A stretch of DNA of 7,720 bases, taken from Anaerolineales bacterium UBA3071. Lineage in GTDB: Bacteria; Chloroflexota; Anaerolineae; UBA3071. The stretch is from NCBI GenBank assembly GCA_002366755.1, contig DFBV01000010.1:5964-13683 (forward strand). Reading direction: 5' to 3'. Positions 5,462 through 7,720 of the stretch are shown piece by piece (the first letter of the stretch is position 1; each line of letters opens with the position of its first letter). The notes under the pieces were generated by a model. The model had not been told where the DNA came from. It ran no database searches and saw only the letters and a list, made by a program, of their open reading frames with translations. A program made the translations under genes and the position numbers.

Positions 5462-6717
5462 GGGAACCGTCCCCCCGCTGCCGCGTCGTCGTTACCGGAC
5501 TGGGCGCCATCACGCCGGTAGGGTTGAGCGCATCCGAAAGCTGGGCGGCCTTCGTCGCTGGCCGCTCGGGCGTGGGCCCTGTCACCCAGTTCGATGCCAG
5601 CCCTTACCCTTCCCGCATCGCTGCTGAGGTCAAAGGGTTCGATCCGCGTGACTACATGGACCGCAAGGAGTCCAGGTACATAGCTGCTCGCTGTTCGCAG
5701 TTCGCCGTGGTCGCCGCCCAGGAGGCCTTGAGCGACGCGGGGCTGGACTGGCCGCTGAACGGCGGCGAACGGGCAGGAGTGGTGCTGGGCACCGCTATGG
5801 GGGGCCTAGAACTGTACAACGAAGACATCCGCCGTATGGAAAAGCACAATAGTACTCGCATGCATCCCCTGAGAGCCATCGGCGGACTGGCGAACATGCC
5901 GGCCTTTCATCTGAGCCAGCGTTATGGCTGCGAGGGGCCGTTGAAGACGGTGGTCACTGCTTGCGCTGCCGGCACGCAGGCAGTGGGCGAGGCGTTGGAG
6001 CTGATCCGTCGCGGCGATGCCGACCTGGTGCTCGCCGGCGGCGTGGAGGCGTTGGTCATTGATCTCTTCTTTGCCGGCTTTTGTGCTATGCGCATTCTCT
6101 CCACCCGCAACGACGAACCGGAGCGGGCCAGCCGCCCCTTCGACGCTGACCGCGATGGCTTCATCATCGGCGAGGGGTGTGCGGTGCTGGTGCTGGAGAG
6201 TTTGGAGCACGCCCGGGCACGTGGCACCCGCATCTACGCTGAAGTGCTCGGTCAAGGGGCCTCGGCCGATGCCCATCACGTCGCTGCCCCGCACCCAGAG
6301 GGGGCAGGGGCGACGCGAGCTATGCGCTGGGCGCTGGCCGATGCAGGCATTGAGCCGACGGAGGTGGACTACATCAATGCCCACGGCACGGCCACCACGC
6401 TGAACGATCCTACCGAAACCCTGGCCATCAAGAAGGTATTCGGCGAGCATGCCTACCGACTGGCGGTTAGCTCCACCAAGTCCATGATCGGCCACTGCTT
6501 CGGCGGCGCGGGGGCCATCGAGGCCCTGGTCTGCGTCTACACTGTCTATCACGATGCTATTCATCCCACCATCAACTACGAGATCCCCGACCCGGCCTGC
6601 GATCTGGACTACGTGCCCAACGTGGCTCGCCAGGCGCAGGTGAACGTGGCCATGTCCAATTCGTTCGGTCTGGGCGGGCAGAATGCTTGCGTGGTCGTAG
6701 GCAAGTATCGCGGTTGA
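5458..6717 (+). CDS. fabF: Beta-ketoacyl-ACP synthase II
   Basis: This cytoplasmic enzyme of type II fatty acid synthesis condenses malonyl-ACP with an acyl-ACP to lengthen the chain by two carbons. The 419 aa match the usual length (about 410-415). The N-terminus RVVVTGLGAITPVG is characteristic. The catalytic residues are nucleophile C169 (TACAAGTQA), H309 (NAHGTAT), K341 and H346 (STKSMIGH). The C169-H309 and C169-H346 intervals (140 and 177) equal those of the E. coli enzyme. Two local oddities exist. The residues after H346 are Cys-Phe where Leu-Leu or similar is common, and the glycine loop near the C-terminus reads FGLGG, with L405 in place of the usual gatekeeper Phe. The GTG start is fixed by AAGGAGG and overlaps the preceding stop (GTGA). 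No other fatty acid gene (acpP, fabD, fabG) is adjacent. It may be a solitary or second copy. Confidence 0.95.
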   Translation: MREPSPRCRVVVTGLGAITPVGLSASESWAAFVAGRSGVGPVTQFDASPYPSRIAAEVKGFDPRDYMDRKESRYIAARCSQFAVVAAQEALSDAGLDWPLNGGERAGVVLGTAMGGLELYNEDIRRMEKHNSTRMHPLRAIGGLANMPAFHLSQRYGCEGPLKTVVTACAAGTQAVGEALELIRRGDADLVLAGGVEALVIDLFFAGFCAMRILSTRNDEPERASRPFDADRDGFIIGEGCAVLVLESLEHARARGTRIYAEVLGQGASADAHHVAAPHPEGAGATRAMRWALADAGIEPTEVDYINAHGTATTLNDPTETLAIKKVFGEHAYRLAVSSTKSMIGHCFGGAGAIEALVCVYTVYHDAIHPTINYEIPDPACDLDYVPNVARQAQVNVAMSNSFGLGGQNACVVVGKYRG

Positions 6718-6733
6718 AGGTTCGAAGGTTCAA
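6714..6733. repeat. Short palindrome at the end of fabF
   Basis: TTGAA-GG-TTCGAA-GG-TTCAA is symmetrical apart from the two GG pairs, and AGGTTC-type units repeat within it. It includes the fabF stop codon (6715-6717). No T run follows. It may be a simple-sequence expansion rather than a terminator. Confidence 0.35.
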
Positions 6734-6777
6734 GTCAATCGCAGATTGCACCGGCATGTCGGACAGGAGAGCAATGA

Positions 6778-6797
6778 AATCTGTGTAATCCGTAGTC
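6778..6797 (+). repeat. Repeat of the AATCYGTGT-ATCCGT type, forward copy
   Basis: AATCTGTGTAATCCGTAGTC resembles a short intergenic element that I recall from many environmental bacterial genomes. A related copy lies in the opposite orientation at 7697-7717, with about 16 of 20 positions shared when one gap is allowed. This copy sits just upstream of the ribosome site of the NERD-like gene and so would be in its leader. Confidence 0.45.
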
Positions 6798-6812
6798 AAG
6801 GGAGGAACTGTC

Positions 6813-7508
6813 ATGCAAATTCATCTCCACGAAAAGAAGATCGCCCGACGGGGGAAAATCGGCCGCTACGCCAGCACTGCCGGACTCATCGTGCTGGTGG
6901 GCGGCATGGTCGCCACCTTCCGCGGCCCGCAGTACGTCTGGGTATCGTTCGGTTGCCTGCTGATTGGCCTCATCGCCTCGCAGGTGGGCACTTACTACAT
7001 GCGCCGCTGGGGCCGCAGCCCTCGCCCCGACGAGATGCTGACCAAGAACCTGAAAGGGCTGGACAAACGCTACCATTTCTACGGTTGGTTGCTGCCGGCC
7101 GACTACGTGCTGCTGGGGCCGGCGGGGTTGTTCGTCTTCGTCACCAAGGGTCAGGCGGGCGAGGTGGAGTACCGCAACGGACGCTGGCGCCAGCCGTTCC
7201 GGTGGACCCGTCTGCTCACCGTGTTTGCTCAGGAGGGGCTGGGAAATCCCGAGCGAGACGCGGTAGATCAGGTGGCCCGGATGGAGCGTTTTTTCGCTGA
7301 GCATCTGACGGAGGAAGAGGCGGACGCGGTGCCTGTGCAGGGCGTGGTCACCTTCCTGGCGGCCGATGCGCAATTGAACCTCGATGATGAACCGGCCGTC
7401 CCTGTGATGCCTGTGAAGAAACTCAAGGAGTACGTCCGCGGTCGCGGCAAGGGCGAAAAGCTGCCAGCGGAATTGCGTCGGAAGCTGGAAGGACTGTTCG
7501 AGGGGTAG
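6813..7508 (+). CDS. Two-helix membrane protein with a degenerate NERD-like domain
   Basis: The 231-aa protein starts at an ATG with GGAGG seven bases upstream. Residues ~19-36 and ~41-62 are hydrophobic and predicted to cross the membrane as a hairpin, with basic residues before and after (KKIARRGKIGR, RRWGR), so the rest probably faces the cytoplasm. The soluble part fits the nuclease-related (NERD) pattern: LKGLDKRYHFYGWLLPADYVLL (80-101), GPAGLFVFVTKGQAGEV (102-118), an NPERDAVDQVARMERFF helix (145-161), and a closing strand-helix with PVMPVKKLKEYVR (197-209). NERD domains normally have E-x-K at the second block. Here the segment reads FVTK, so Lys112 remains but the acidic residue is missing, and nuclease activity is doubtful. 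The role is unknown. It follows fabF by 95 bp on the same strand and could share its transcript. The membrane topology is fairly safe and the family call moderate. Confidence 0.65.
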   Translation: MQIHLHEKKIARRGKIGRYASTAGLIVLVGGMVATFRGPQYVWVSFGCLLIGLIASQVGTYYMRRWGRSPRPDEMLTKNLKGLDKRYHFYGWLLPADYVLLGPAGLFVFVTKGQAGEVEYRNGRWRQPFRWTRLLTVFAQEGLGNPERDAVDQVARMERFFAEHLTEEEADAVPVQGVVTFLAADAQLNLDDEPAVPVMPVKKLKEYVRGRGKGEKLPAELRRKLEGLFEG

Positions 7509-7547
7509 TGGGGGAAGCGGGCGCAGGATAGAAGGTTGAGCAAGGCA

Positions 7548-7577
7548 AGCCTCCCCATGAGGGAAGCAGTGGAGGCT
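7548..7577. repeat. 7-bp perfect stem-loop downstream of the NERD-like gene
   Basis: AGCCTCC (7548-7554) and GGAGGCT (7571-7577) are exact inverted copies with a 16-base loop, 40 bp after the stop codon. A T-rich run (CTCTTTCTTTTT) occurs about 35 bases further on, too far away for a normal intrinsic terminator. AGCCTCC appears again near 7662. The rest of 7509-7720 shows no gene. Confidence 0.35.
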
Positions 7578-7696
7578 GGGGTTATCTTGGCATCGCCGAG
7601 ATGGCTGTGGCCTCTTTCTTTTTGGGCGCTCAACGCTGGAATCGTCGGGCTGAATGGGCAAAGCCTCCCTCGTAACTGCTCAGCCAGGCAAGAATC

Positions 7697-7717
7697 GGAC
7701 ACGGATCAACACGGATT
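7697..7717 (-). repeat. Repeat of the AATCYGTGT-ATCCGT type, inverted copy
   Basis: On the minus strand this reads AATCCGTGTTGATCCGTGTC and so contains ATCCGTGT twice. It is the inverted relative of the copy at 6778-6797, and together they bracket the NERD-like gene. Confidence 0.45.
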
Positions 7718-7720
7718 CGA

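Noticed and set aside
5806..6564. Minus-strand open frame of 252 codons inside fabF
   Set aside because: It is antisense to the catalytic region of fabF and shows no domain; a shadow frame.
7548..7624. Rho-independent terminator after the NERD-like gene
   Set aside because: The 7-bp stem ends about 35 bases before the T-rich run, and no stable stem lies directly before the T's.
6735..7661. Minus-strand open frame of 308 codons opposite the NERD-like gene
   Set aside because: The plus-strand gene has a strong ribosome site, membrane helices and family-like motifs. The opposite frame has none of these.
7509..7720. Possible structured RNA (SRP RNA, T-box or riboswitch) in the GC-rich tail
   Set aside because: I looked for the SRP GGAAG/AGCAG loop pair, the T-box GGTGG anti-terminator and riboswitch cores. 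Only fragments such as GGAAGCAG occur, without the required partner segments.

Overview
The window looks like part of a moderately GC-rich bacterial chromosome, most plausibly a member of the Chloroflexota (Anaerolineae-like). The support is indirect. There is a secreted protein with a VYLPLALRN segment, a motif I associate with exported Chloroflexota proteins. Small antitoxin-type genes of kinds common in those genomes are present, as are palindromic GC-rich intergenic repeats and a degenerate NERD-type membrane protein. No rRNA, tRNA, CRISPR array, transposase or phage gene is visible.

Left half, minus strand (about 1-4106). polA (DNA polymerase I, 917 aa, with all three activities apparently intact) is followed 18 bp downstream by a small Phd/YefM-like antitoxin with no toxin beside it. 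After another 38 bp comes a secreted beta-helix/beta-propeller protein that is broken. Its signal peptide joins directly to the last part of a beta-helix domain, and the propeller repeats are cut by a TGG-to-TGA nonsense change. About 45 bases further on the homology ends, in an AT-rich, palindrome-bearing segment at the left edge.

Middle (4107-5461). A 338-bp divergent intergenic region separates polA from a plus-strand lipoprotein with an NTF2/SnoaL-like domain. The region carries a 14-bp imperfect inverted repeat on the polA side and an extended -10 promoter on the lipoprotein side. Behind the lipoprotein lie a GC-rich palindrome and a second extended -10 promoter. This second promoter leads into a collapsed toxin-antitoxin locus: the first ~63 residues of a UPF0175 antitoxin run into only the last ~34 residues of a DUF3368 (PIN-like) toxin.

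Right half, plus strand (5458-7720). fabF (beta-ketoacyl-ACP synthase II) starts with GTG and overlaps the toxin-tail stop codon by four bases. It may therefore depend on the promoter and translation of the decayed toxin-antitoxin locus. A two-helix membrane protein with a NERD-like domain follows, bracketed by two related ~20-bp repeats in opposite orientation. The last 200 bases hold no gene I can support.

The housekeeping genes (polA, fabF) are ordinary. The most unusual content is around them: two toxin-antitoxin remnants, one of which appears to have been absorbed into the leader of fabF, a decayed surface protein, and several unexplained palindromes. I see no convincing new defence or metabolic system.
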